The notes beneath the pieces were generated by a model. It made no database searches, was not told where the DNA came from, and worked only from the letters and a program-made list of their open reading frames with translations. DNA of 14,274 bases from Nonlabens sp. (GTDB taxonomy: Bacteria; Bacteroidota; Bacteroidia; Flavobacteriales; Flavobacteriaceae). Positions within the stretch are counted from its first letter, which is position 1. Each line of letters begins with the position of its first letter. Positions 1 through 8,447 of the stretch are shown piece after piece. The translations under genes and the position numbers were made by a program. The stretch is taken from assembly GCA_030731685.1 (NCBI GenBank), contig JANQTO010000306.1, positions 1-14,274 on the forward strand. Reading direction: 5' to 3'.

Positions 1-199
1 CTGTTGTAAAACCAATTGCGCTAGCCACTGGGGCAAAGATACCCGTATTTTGATATGAATTAAAAGAGTAGGTAGGATTACTAGCAATTCCATTGTAGTA
101 ACCAAACAATTGACCAAAAGTTGAAACTCGAAAACGATTACTCCCGCATTTATAGCCTAATTTAAAACAAAGAAAATCCCATACAACCGTATGAGATTT
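1..199 (-). other. Open frame without a start codon, running off the left edge; doubtful
   Basis: On the minus strand one frame stays open for 66 codons, from just after a TAA at 200-202 to the window edge. The translation is rich in G, N, S, T, Y and F (for example the stretch NGIASNPTYSFNSYQNTGIF), which resembles a beta-rich secreted protein more than random translation. However, it contains no ATG, and its first part overlaps the terminator hairpin of yidC. It could be the remains of a truncated gene, a gene with an unusual start, or chance. The plus strand has only short frames here, including one ending with a stop at 51-53 that could be the tail of a convergent gene. I recognise no family and do not call a gene. 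Confidence 0.2.
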
Positions 200-200
200 T
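161..200 (-). terminator. Rho-independent terminator after yidC, probably bidirectional
   Basis: A 12-bp stem (173-184 with 189-200) encloses a 4-nt loop, 20 nt beyond the yidC stop codon. Read on the minus strand, all twelve pairs form, including one G-U wobble, and the 3' side is followed by a U-rich run (CTTTGTTTT). On the plus strand the wobble becomes a C-A mismatch, but a run of five T follows, so it may also stop transcription from the left. Confidence 0.8.
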
Positions 201-220
201 TATATTGTGTAAAGAGCTTC

Positions 221-2035
221 TTACTTCCCTTTCTTCTGTGCTTCTTGCTGGGCTTGCGCCTGCTCCATGATTTGAGCCATTTTTGTAGCAAACTTTCCTT
301 TTTTCTTAGGAGTCGCTTTGGCCTTTTCAATCTTAGCAAGTACTTTATCCTTATCGATAATATAGTATTTAATCACGAGCATGATACCTATGGTAATCAA
401 GTTAGACATGAAATAGTACAGCGATAAACCAGATGCATAGTTATTAAAGAATACCAGCATGAACAACGGTGATAGGTACATGATAAATTTCATATTAGGC
501 ATACCTGGCTGCGGATTACTCATGGCTTGTCCTGTCGTCATTTGCATGTAAAAGAAAATCGCTATAGACGCAAGTATCGGAAACAAACTAATGTGGTCAC
601 CGTAAAACGGAATAGAGAAATCCCCTGGGAATTTGTAAATGGTATCGTAGCTCGATAAATCCTCGGCCCACAAGAAGCTCTTTTGTCTTAAGTCAAACGC
701 CGTAGGGAAAAACTTAAAGAGTGCAAAGAACACGGGCATTTGTAACAATGCCGGTAAACATCCCGACAGCGGACTCGCACCTGCCTCAGACTGCACTTTC
801 ATGGTTTCCTGCTGCTTTTTCATGGCGTTGTCCTTATACTTCTCTGCAATGCGGTCTAACTCTGGACGTAGAATTTTCATCTTAGCCTGCGTGAGATAAC
901 TCTTGTAGAGCACTGGAGATAGTACAAGTCTTACACATATAGTAAGTAAAATAATAGCAAGACCAAAACCTAAACCTAGTGTGGTCGTTAAAAACGTGAA
1001 CAACGGTCTAATGGCATATTCATTTACCCAACCAAAAATTCCCCAACCTAAATCTACAACTTCATCTAGGTTTTTCTCATAGCCATCAAGAATGTAAAAA
1101 TCTGTAGGGCCAAAATACCAGTCAAAATCATAAGCGATATCGCCACCAGTGTAGGCAAGTTGTGCGGTAGATTTAAAACTCTTCGTGTACGTGTCCTGCG
1201 TCTCGTCGCGCGCCTCCATGTTATAGGATTTCATGGTTGCCGTTTTAAAAGGCTTTTCTGTTAAGAGAATAGACGTAAAGAAATGCTGCTTGTATGCGAT
1301 ATAGGTAACATCTTCCTCATCTTCTTCTACTGAAAGTTGTGACTGCCCAGTATAGTCCGTACGACCACCGTCATATTCAAACTTAACCTCTGTATAACGA
1401 TTCTCATTGGTCATACTCTGGCTACGTTTGTACGCCTTCATATCCCATTGTAAAACTGGATTTTTAGCAGTATTGACCACTTGTGACAACCCTTGGGAAC
1501 GTACCGTGAAATCCATCATGTATTTGTTCTTAGGCAACGAATAACGGAATTCTATGAAGTCACCATCACCTACAGATGTGGTAAGGGTAAGCACTTTATT
1601 ATCTGCATTTTCAGTAAGCACCGGCGTGAAGTACATGTACTTCGTATGCAATTGCGAGCCGTCTTTCTTGGTAAAAATAAAATCGATGGAATGGTCCTTT
1701 TCCTGCGCTAGATATACTGGCTTGCCGTCATAAGTCTTATATTCTTTTACAAGAGCTTTTGTGATGTAACCACCTTTAGTACTTACTTCAAAATCAAGTA
1801 AATCATTTGTAAACGCAACCGTTTGTGCCGGCGGCGCTGTATTCTCTTTAGGAGTGTTTGAAGCAGTAGTCGCAGGTGCGGTTTCGGTTGTTGTGCTGGC
1901 CGCTTTCTCCGTTTTCGGCTTTTTAGCTTCTGCTTCTGCATTTTGAGATTCGTTTCTCATGAACATAAACATGAGTATCCCAAAAATTAATGTCATTCCT
2001 ATTAACGACTTCCAATCTGTTTTTTTCTCTTCCAT
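221..2035 (-). CDS. yidC: Membrane protein insertase YidC
   Basis: YidC/Oxa1-family insertase of the inner membrane, which helps proteins enter and fold in the bilayer, alone or with SecYEG. The product has 604 residues. An N-terminal membrane segment (about 10-26) is followed by a low-complexity Ala/Thr/Pro linker (35-70) and a periplasmic beta-rich domain (about 72-315). The conserved insertase core covers about 335-560, with membrane segments near 353-375, 425-445, 484-500, 515-532 and 535-558. The core includes the Arg at 369 that fits the conserved groove arginine, the cytoplasmic hairpin (380-420) and the SPLSGCLPALLQMPVFFALF signature. The tail (561-604) is Lys- and Gln-rich, as expected for ribosome contact. 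Length and architecture are typical of Bacteroidota YidC. It lies 175 nt downstream of pyrG, and both a shared transcript and its own promoter are possible. A strong terminator follows the stop. Confidence 0.97.
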   Translation of the reverse strand: MEEKKTDWKSLIGMTLIFGILMFMFMRNESQNAEAEAKKPKTEKAASTTTETAPATTASNTPKENTAPPAQTVAFTNDLLDFEVSTKGGYITKALVKEYKTYDGKPVYLAQEKDHSIDFIFTKKDGSQLHTKYMYFTPVLTENADNKVLTLTTSVGDGDFIEFRYSLPKNKYMMDFTVRSQGLSQVVNTAKNPVLQWDMKAYKRSQSMTNENRYTEVKFEYDGGRTDYTGQSQLSVEEDEEDVTYIAYKQHFFTSILLTEKPFKTATMKSYNMEARDETQDTYTKSFKSTAQLAYTGGDIAYDFDWYFGPTDFYILDGYEKNLDEVVDLGWGIFGWVNEYAIRPLFTFLTTTLGLGFGLAIILLTICVRLVLSPVLYKSYLTQAKMKILRPELDRIAEKYKDNAMKKQQETMKVQSEAGASPLSGCLPALLQMPVFFALFKFFPTAFDLRQKSFLWAEDLSSYDTIYKFPGDFSIPFYGDHISLFPILASIAIFFYMQMTTGQAMSNPQPGMPNMKFIMYLSPLFMLVFFNNYASGLSLYYFMSNLITIGIMLVIKYYIIDKDKVLAKIEKAKATPKKKGKFATKMAQIMEQAQAQQEAQKKGK

Positions 2036-2169
2036 AATAATCCCTAAAATCGGGCTTAAATTAACCTATGTGGCTTTTATTTTTAACGTTTTCGTACCGC
2101 AATTCGATACGTCATTTTTTTAAAAACTACTATCCTTTAATCTCATGCGGCATAAACTTGTCGTTATTA

Positions 2170-2185
2170 CGCTTTCGCGAAAGCG
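2170..2185. repeat. 16-bp palindromic repeat, copy 1 (pyrG-yidC spacer)
   Basis: Perfect self-complementary 16-mer CGCTTTCGCGAAAGCG, 25 nt beyond the pyrG stop codon (2211). It is identical to the cores at 6708-6723 and 10165-10180. With its left flank it matches the 10162-10180 copy over 19 nt (TTACGCTTTCGCGAAAGCG), and with its right flank it matches the 6708 copy over 19 nt. As RNA it can form a 6-bp stem with a CGCG loop, but no U-run follows on either strand, so it is not a classical terminator. Confidence 0.9.
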
Positions 2186-2194
2186 AAATTCGAA

Positions 2195-2202
2195 CAAAGC
2201 TA
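2195..2202 (-). promoter_or_regulatory. Possible yidC -7 element (TAGCTTTG)
   Basis: TAGCTTTG on the minus strand matches the Bacteroidota TAnnTTTG consensus and lies just after the pyrG stop codon. I see no TTG at the usual 19-21 nt upstream, so support is partial. If used, transcription would start close to the palindrome at 2170-2185, leaving a leader of about 150 nt with that hairpin at its 5' end. Confidence 0.3.
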
Positions 2203-2210
2203 AATAATAC

Positions 2211-3842
<1,632 letters not shown>

Positions 3843-3854
3843 TTAAAACAGGTG

Positions 3855-3886
3855 CAAAAGTACGTCTTTTAGAGGCACTGTTTCAA
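3855..3886 (-). promoter_or_regulatory. pyrG promoter (TTG-N21-TAnnTTTG)
   Basis: On the minus strand, TTG at 3884-3886 is separated by 21 nt from TACTTTTG at 3855-3862. This fits the Bacteroidota primary sigma-factor consensus at both boxes and in spacing. It predicts a leader of roughly 25 nt before the pyrG ATG, and it means pyrG need not depend on read-through from the guaA operon. Confidence 0.7.
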
Positions 3887-3946
3887 TAAAAACACATGAA
3901 ATACTACGGAATAATGTAACTCCTAATTTTACTTAACCAGGATGCT

Positions 3947-4471
3947 TTAGAGTCTAAAAAATAGCTCTGTAACACGTATTTGCCAGTTTGCCTGAACCTC
4001 TTTATTACGACCGTGAACAGTCTCTCTGTCGTACTGCAATTGCATAGTTTTACGCTGCAGCTCTATTTTCTCAAAGATGGCTTTAATATCGGCTTTAGGA
4101 TTGCTACTGGGTTTGTAACTCGCAAATTCCTTACGTAATATTCTAGTATGTAACTCGGTAATGTCCCAGTGCAATTGCTCGTGTGCTAGAAGTAATGGAT
4201 TAGACTCATCAACATTACGTTTCCAACTAAACTCTGGGTAGAAATAACTGTGAGCTTCTGTTAATACGCGTATTTTACCGTTTGCAGTTTGCGATTTAAA
4301 GGTATAGCCCATACCACAATTTACACTGGCGTGGTAAGGAACGTTGCTTATGGGTATTCCCTTGAAGTCGCTCCATGCGAGTTTTGGTTTCTCGTCATAG
4401 GTGAACCGTATACGTGGCTCGCTATGCGAACTCGTAACAAAAAACAATCCTAAGACAAGCAGTCGTATCAT
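3947..4471 (-). CDS. Secreted putative zinc metalloprotease, DUF922-like
   Basis: A 174-residue protein with a short N-terminal hydrophobic signal (about 1-17, MIRLLVLGLFFVTSS), so probably exported. The mature part contains HEQLH at 97-101, an HExxH zinc-protease motif inside the helix LLAHEQLHWDITELH, with a further Glu106 and His108 nearby. Near the C-terminus, YDRETVHGRNKEVQANW (147-163) resembles the second conserved block I associate with the DUF922 family of predicted metalloproteases. Assignment to that family is from recall; the HExxH motif is visible. Protease activity and substrate are unknown. Its ATG overlaps the stop of the OsmC-like gene by 4 nt (ATGA), so it is the last gene of the guaA operon and is probably translationally coupled. 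No clear terminator follows. Confidence 0.75.
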   Translation of the reverse strand: MIRLLVLGLFFVTSSHSEPRIRFTYDEKPKLAWSDFKGIPISNVPYHASVNCGMGYTFKSQTANGKIRVLTEAHSYFYPEFSWKRNVDESNPLLLAHEQLHWDITELHTRILRKEFASYKPSSNPKADIKAIFEKIELQRKTMQLQYDRETVHGRNKEVQANWQIRVTELFFRL

Positions 4472-4869
4472 TTCCAGTCAAAGCTTATATTTTTAACAAC
4501 ATCTGGGTGCAAACTATTGTAAACAGGACAGGTAAGCGCAACACGTTCTAGAATGAGCTGCGTGCGTTTATCACAATTTCCCTGCATCGTTAAGGAAACA
4601 TCTATTTGTGAAATGCGTCTCGGGTTAGCTGCCATGTGTTTCGTAATTCCGGCCTCACTTCCAGCGATATTTACTTGTAATTCTTGTGCTTTTATTCCCA
4701 TAACGGTAAGCATACAGCTAGCAAGCCCAGCGGCTACAGTGTCTGTAGGTGAGAATGCCTCGCCTTTACCGTTATTATCTAAAGGCGCATCTGTTTTATA
4801 TGTATTACCGCTTTGGAGATGGGTACTCTCGCAACGTAAATCGCCTAAATATGTTACCGTTGCAGTCAT
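4468..4869 (-). CDS. OsmC/Ohr-family protein, putative thiol-dependent peroxidase
   Basis: A 133-residue cytosolic protein of the OsmC/Ohr fold. This family reduces organic hydroperoxides using a pair of cysteines. Both expected cysteines are present: Cys52 in AAGLASCMLTVMG, at the start of the central helix, and Cys114 in the TCPVYNSLHP motif, 62 residues later. The segment FSPTDTVAAGLASC is the usual family signature. Length is normal. It resembles the general OsmC/YhfA-type group more than a dedicated Ohr, so the physiological substrate is uncertain. The start overlaps the stop of the LysM gene by 1 nt (TAATG) and the stop overlaps the next start by 4 nt, placing it firmly inside the guaA operon. 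Reduction by a cellular thiol such as bacillithiol is possible but not shown. Confidence 0.88.
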   Translation of the reverse strand: MTATVTYLGDLRCESTHLQSGNTYKTDAPLDNNGKGEAFSPTDTVAAGLASCMLTVMGIKAQELQVNIAGSEAGITKHMAANPRRISQIDVSLTMQGNCDKRTQLILERVALTCPVYNSLHPDVVKNISFDWK

Positions 4870-6758
4870 TAGTCTATAGTTCTAAGTGTTTGTGACCTGG
4901 AATATTGTAACAGAAAAAATGCGTTGTTTTCATATCCTTTACCTGACTCCCTTTTTACATAATTGAAAGGGTTTTCTGTAAGCATACTCGCAGTTTTCTT
5001 TTCAACTGTTTCGTAGATTCCGTTTGTAGCGTTTTGTCTTATAATAGCGTCCATGGTGACATCAAAACCACGCACGGCATACTCGTTAGGCGTCTTGCCA
5101 TATTTTGCTTTGTAATTATTATAAAAAGAGTTGTCTGTTCCTTGATAGTGGTTCATCGATGGATAGGTAAAACCCGTAGCGGCTAGGTCTGCTTTAGGAA
5201 TAAAAAGTTCGTTAAAATCTTCGTAAGCAAATATCCTTATATTGAATTCGTTGCCCTTTTTACCATACGTAATGACCGTATCATCTACAAGACTAGGGTC
5301 TTTTGCCGCGAGAATGACCACATTTTCGCCAGATGCTGTAAGCGCCTCTAGATAATCTTTTTTATAAATATAGTTTGATGTGTTAGGAACGACCACTGTT
5401 GCACCTGGAAAGGCTGCCTTAAACTCATTCTTAAGACTAGGGTTTTTATTATCTGAAATAATAATGACATGTTTCCCACGCGCATACTGCTTGAGGTAAT
5501 CAAACAGCTTTTTTCTTAGTAATTTATCATCTGGCCTTGCTTGGAAAATGTTAGGATATATCGCCATGTCAGAGTTTGTCATGGGTGAAATGATAGGAAT
5601 TTTTTTATCCTTGAGTCTAAGGGCAAGTTGCTCCACATTTTTAGATAGCAAAGGACCTATTATCGTTTGGTACTTTGAGAAGTCATTGTTCATGACAAGC
5701 GAGTCTATGCGGGATACTGTTTTACGGGTATCATACACATCAAATTTCACAGGAATACCCATACGTATTGCAGAGTCCTGAGCGATTATTGCACCACTGT
5801 AAAAATCAGTGGCAACGCGCATGGCTAGGTCTTTTTTAAGTCTTTTTAAGTCTGTTGCAACAGTGTCTATTTTTTCTAACGAAAATGGAAGCATTAACGC
5901 GATGCGCTGTCCTTTAAATGTGGTCGTATCTAACCCTTTCAATAATGCATCTACGGTAGTTACAGGCTGTACCTTACTTGTTCTATCAAATGCAGCTTTA
6001 GGTAATTTTAGCAACATGCCAGCTTTAAGACCATCTTTAAGCGCAGGATTAAGCGCAAGCATCGCACTTTCAGTCATGCCCGTGGCTGTTTCTAAAGAGT
6101 ACATAGTCATTTGAGCAGGAACTTTATAATCCATATACTCATTTGCATCTTGTGTTACTGCTTTTACAGCTGTAGCTGGTTTCACGTTTAGCAACATACC
6201 GGGTTGTATGCTCTCAACACCAGGATTTAGCGCTTCTAACGCCGCCACGGTGAGGTCGTACTTTTTTGCAATACCAAATTTTGTATCCTTAGGCTGCACT
6301 TCATACATACCAGCTTTAATCTCTCCAGCTGCAACATTACTTAAGGTGCTACTGGTTACCTCAAATACTGGAATTTTTAACTTGTCGCCTTTACGCAATT
6401 CCTGACTATATAGCTCTTTGTTTGCCTCTTTAATATCTAAAACAGTTACTCCATATTCTTTAGCGATGGCATATAATGTTTCCTTACGGTCAACCTTATG
6501 AACTTTGTAGTCCACAATTCTCGCTTGCGTGAGTACAGCCGCACTTGCAGGTAAAATAAGCGTTGCACCAGTTTTTAAACCCGACTTCAAATCAGGATTA
6601 AGTTCTAATAGCTGTTCTGAGGTGATGTCGTATTTCTTGACAATACTCCATATGGTCTCCCCATTTTCTACAACATGCTGTTTATAGTTTTGTGCTTGTG
6701 CAAATTCCGCTTTCGCGAAAGCGAAACACACAAAAACAAATAGTACAATATTTTTCAT
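4869..6758 (-). CDS. Exported protein with four LysM repeats and a periplasmic-binding-type domain
   Basis: A 629-residue exported protein when started at the ATG at 6756-6758, two nucleotides after the guaA stop; a second ATG four codons earlier (6770) would overlap guaA. I prefer the later start because it gives a normal signal peptide (MKNIVLFVFV...). Four LysM-like modules of about 45 residues follow, near 25-71, 84-130, 152-193 and 211-253. Each ends in the typical L-x-x-G-x-x-L pattern, and modules 3 and 4 are more diverged. The rest (about 282-596), beginning GQRIALMLPFSLEK, resembles the type I periplasmic binding (amino-acid ABC receptor) fold. LysM modules bind peptidoglycan glycans. 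The second domain may bind a ligand or partner, but no transporter genes are adjacent, so a structural or sensing role in the cell wall is as likely. Codons 12-17 contain the palindromic repeat. Confidence 0.85.
   Translation of the reverse strand: MKNIVLFVFVCFAFAKAEFAQAQNYKQHVVENGETIWSIVKKYDITSEQLLELNPDLKSGLKTGATLILPASAAVLTQARIVDYKVHKVDRKETLYAIAKEYGVTVLDIKEANKELYSQELRKGDKLKIPVFEVTSSTLSNVAAGEIKAGMYEVQPKDTKFGIAKKYDLTVAALEALNPGVESIQPGMLLNVKPATAVKAVTQDANEYMDYKVPAQMTMYSLETATGMTESAMLALNPALKDGLKAGMLLKLPKAAFDRTSKVQPVTTVDALLKGLDTTTFKGQRIALMLPFSLEKIDTVATDLKRLKKDLAMRVATDFYSGAIIAQDSAIRMGIPVKFDVYDTRKTVSRIDSLVMNNDFSKYQTIIGPLLSKNVEQLALRLKDKKIPIISPMTNSDMAIYPNIFQARPDDKLLRKKLFDYLKQYARGKHVIIISDNKNPSLKNEFKAAFPGATVVVPNTSNYIYKKDYLEALTASGENVVILAAKDPSLVDDTVITYGKKGNEFNIRIFAYEDFNELFIPKADLAATGFTYPSMNHYQGTDNSFYNNYKAKYGKTPNEYAVRGFDVTMDAIIRQNATNGIYETVEKKTASMLTENPFNYVKRESGKGYENNAFFLLQYSRSQTLRTID
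6708..6723. repeat. 16-bp palindromic repeat, copy 2 (inside signal-peptide codons)
   Basis: Exact copy of CGCTTTCGCGAAAGCG. Unlike the other copies it lies inside a coding sequence, where on the minus strand it encodes residues A13-F14-A15-K16-A17 of the LysM protein signal peptide. The frame is preserved. With the flanking GAAA it matches copy 1 over 19 nt. Confidence 0.9.
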
Positions 6759-6760
6759 AG

Positions 6761-8296
6761 TTATTCCCATTCAATGGTTGCAGGTGGTTTTGAGCTGATG
6801 TCATAAACGACACGGTTGACTCCTTTTACCTTATTTATTATTTCATTACTGGTCGCCTGTAGGAACTCGTAGGGTAAATTTACCCAGTCTGCCGTCATAC
6901 CGTCTGTACTTTCTACCGCTCTTAGTGCCACACATTTTTCATAAGTGCGCTCGTCGCCCATTACTCCTACCGAGTTTACTGGCAGTAATATCGCTCCAGC
7001 TTGCCACACCTTATCATATAGTCCCCATTTCTTAAGATTGCCTATAAAAACGGCATCTACTTCTTGTAATATAGCCACTTTTTCTCGCGTAATATCTCCT
7101 AGGATACGTATCGCAAGTCCAGGACCTGGGAACGGATGTCTACCAAGCAATTCCTGTGCCATACCCATGGAAGCGCCTACCCTGCGCACTTCATCTTTGA
7201 AGATTGCTCGCAAAGGTTCAACGATTTTGAGTTTCATGAAATCTGGAAGACCACCTACATTGTGGTGTGATTTTATAGTCGCACTAGGGCCACCTGTTGC
7301 ACTCACACTTTCTATGACATCAGGATAAATTGTGCCTTGTGCAAGCCAAGTAACGTCTTTAATTTGTTTTGCCTCGTCATCAAAAACCTCAATAAACACT
7401 CTACCTATAGCTTTGCGCTTCAATTCTGGGTCGTCTAGTCCAGCGAGCGCGTCCATAAAACGGTCAGTAGCATCTACGCCTTTAACGTTAAGACCCATAC
7501 CTTCGTATTGTTTAAGCACTTGACTGTACTCATCTTTACGAAGCAACCCGTTGTTTACAAAAATGCAAAACAGATTTTTGCCAATAGCTTTGTGCAGTAA
7601 CATGGCGGCAACAGACGAGTCCACACCACCAGAAAGACCTAATACAACACGGTCATCACCTACTTTTTCCTGAAGTGCCGCAATGGTTTCTTCGACAAAT
7701 GCGCCTGGAGTCCAGTCTGCTTTGAGTTCTGCTATATGAATGAGGAAATTTTCTAATAATTGTTTCCCATCTGTACTGTGATATACTTCTGGATGAAACT
7801 GAATGGCATAGGTTTGCTCGCCTTCTATACGGTATGCTGCATTCTCCACGTCTACCGTGCTAGCCAGTCTCACACCGCCTGTAGGAAGCTCTTTTATGGT
7901 ATCGCTATGCGACATCCACACGAGCGAGCCTGCATTAATTCCTTCCAAAAAGTCCTCGTCTTCTTTAACAAAACCTAGGTTTGCACGCCCATACTCACGC
8001 GTACTTGATGGTGCAACCACACCACCATGAAAATGTGCGAGATATTGCGCACCATAACAAACACCTAGCAATGGCTTTTTACCTCTTATCAACGAAAGAT
8101 CTATGTGAAAAGCATTATCAGACCTCACAGACATAGGACTGCCTGAAAGAATAATAGCCTTATAAGAATCTATGTCTTCTGGTAATTTATTAAATGGATG
8201 AATTTCTGAATAAACGTTAAGTTCGCGCACTCTGCGTGCAATGAGCTGCGTATATTGAGAGCCGAAATCTACTATTAAAACCTTATCGTGTTGCAT
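6761..8296 (-). CDS. guaA: GMP synthase (glutamine-hydrolysing)
   Basis: Converts XMP to GMP with ATP and glutamine, the final step of guanine nucleotide synthesis. The chosen start (ATG at 8294-8296) gives 511 residues, a typical length, with the opening [23 protein letters not shown] start 24 codons upstream adds a segment unlike any GuaA I know. The class I amidotransferase domain (about 5-195) has Cys80 in GVCYGAQYL and His168/Glu170 in FHPE. The ATP-pyrophosphatase domain carries the SGGVDS loop at 222-227. The dimerisation domain contains [15 protein letters not shown], and the protein ends in the canonical KPPATIEWE. All key residues are intact. It is the first gene of a four-gene operon, followed after 2 nt by the LysM-protein gene. 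A TAnnTTTG box lies only 3 nt before the start. Confidence 0.98.
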   Translation of the reverse strand: MQHDKVLIVDFGSQYTQLIARRVRELNVYSEIHPFNKLPEDIDSYKAIILSGSPMSVRSDNAFHIDLSLIRGKKPLLGVCYGAQYLAHFHGGVVAPSSTREYGRANLGFVKEDEDFLEGINAGSLVWMSHSDTIKELPTGGVRLASTVDVENAAYRIEGEQTYAIQFHPEVYHSTDGKQLLENFLIHIAELKADWTPGAFVEETIAALQEKVGDDRVVLGLSGGVDSSVAAMLLHKAIGKNLFCIFVNNGLLRKDEYSQVLKQYEGMGLNVKGVDATDRFMDALAGLDDPELKRKAIGRVFIEVFDDEAKQIKDVTWLAQGTIYPDVIESVSATGGPSATIKSHHNVGGLPDFMKLKIVEPLRAIFKDEVRRVGASMGMAQELLGRHPFPGPGLAIRILGDITREKVAILQEVDAVFIGNLKKWGLYDKVWQAGAILLPVNSVGVMGDERTYEKCVALRAVESTDGMTADWVNLPYEFLQATSNEIINKVKGVNRVVYDISSKPPATIEWE

Positions 8297-8299
8297 GCA

Positions 8300-8307
8300 C
8301 AAATTTA
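8300..8307 (-). promoter_or_regulatory. Candidate guaA -7 element (TAAATTTG)
   Basis: TAAATTTG on the minus strand fits TAnnTTTG and ends 3 nt before the preferred guaA ATG, which would imply a leaderless or nearly leaderless transcript. No TTG is found 19-21 nt upstream, so it may be fortuitous. An alternative further upstream is a TTG followed after 18 nt by TAGCTTTA, ending about 50 nt before the ATG; neither is conclusive. Confidence 0.35.
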
Positions 8308-8447
8308 CTTTTTTATGAACTATGTGAAAGCGGAAAAGTGTTCTTTTGTTAAAGCTAGTTACTAACAACCTATAACAAGGATTAAAAGCACTTTAAAGCC
8401 TAATTTTTAAAGACCATCACAGATTCTGATAATACTTGTGAGCTTTG

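Noticed and set aside
5809..6114. 101-codon plus-strand open frame opposite the LysM gene
   Set aside because: Antisense shadow of a coding sequence with good domain evidence. The same holds for the other plus-strand frames within 191-12514 and the minus-strand frames inside glyA.
6945..7328. 127-codon plus-strand open frame opposite guaA
   Set aside because: It lies wholly antisense inside an intact, well-recognised guaA and its translation has no recognisable features.
8297..8368. N-terminal extension of GuaA from the upstream ATG
   Set aside because: The 24 residues do not resemble GuaA, the internal start gives the canonical N-terminus, and a TAnnTTTG box lies within the extension.
8416..8430. 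Inverted repeat after bshC considered as a terminator
   Set aside because: Only a short stem with a bulge is possible (ATCACAGATTCTGAT on the plus strand) and the downstream sequence is only loosely T-rich.
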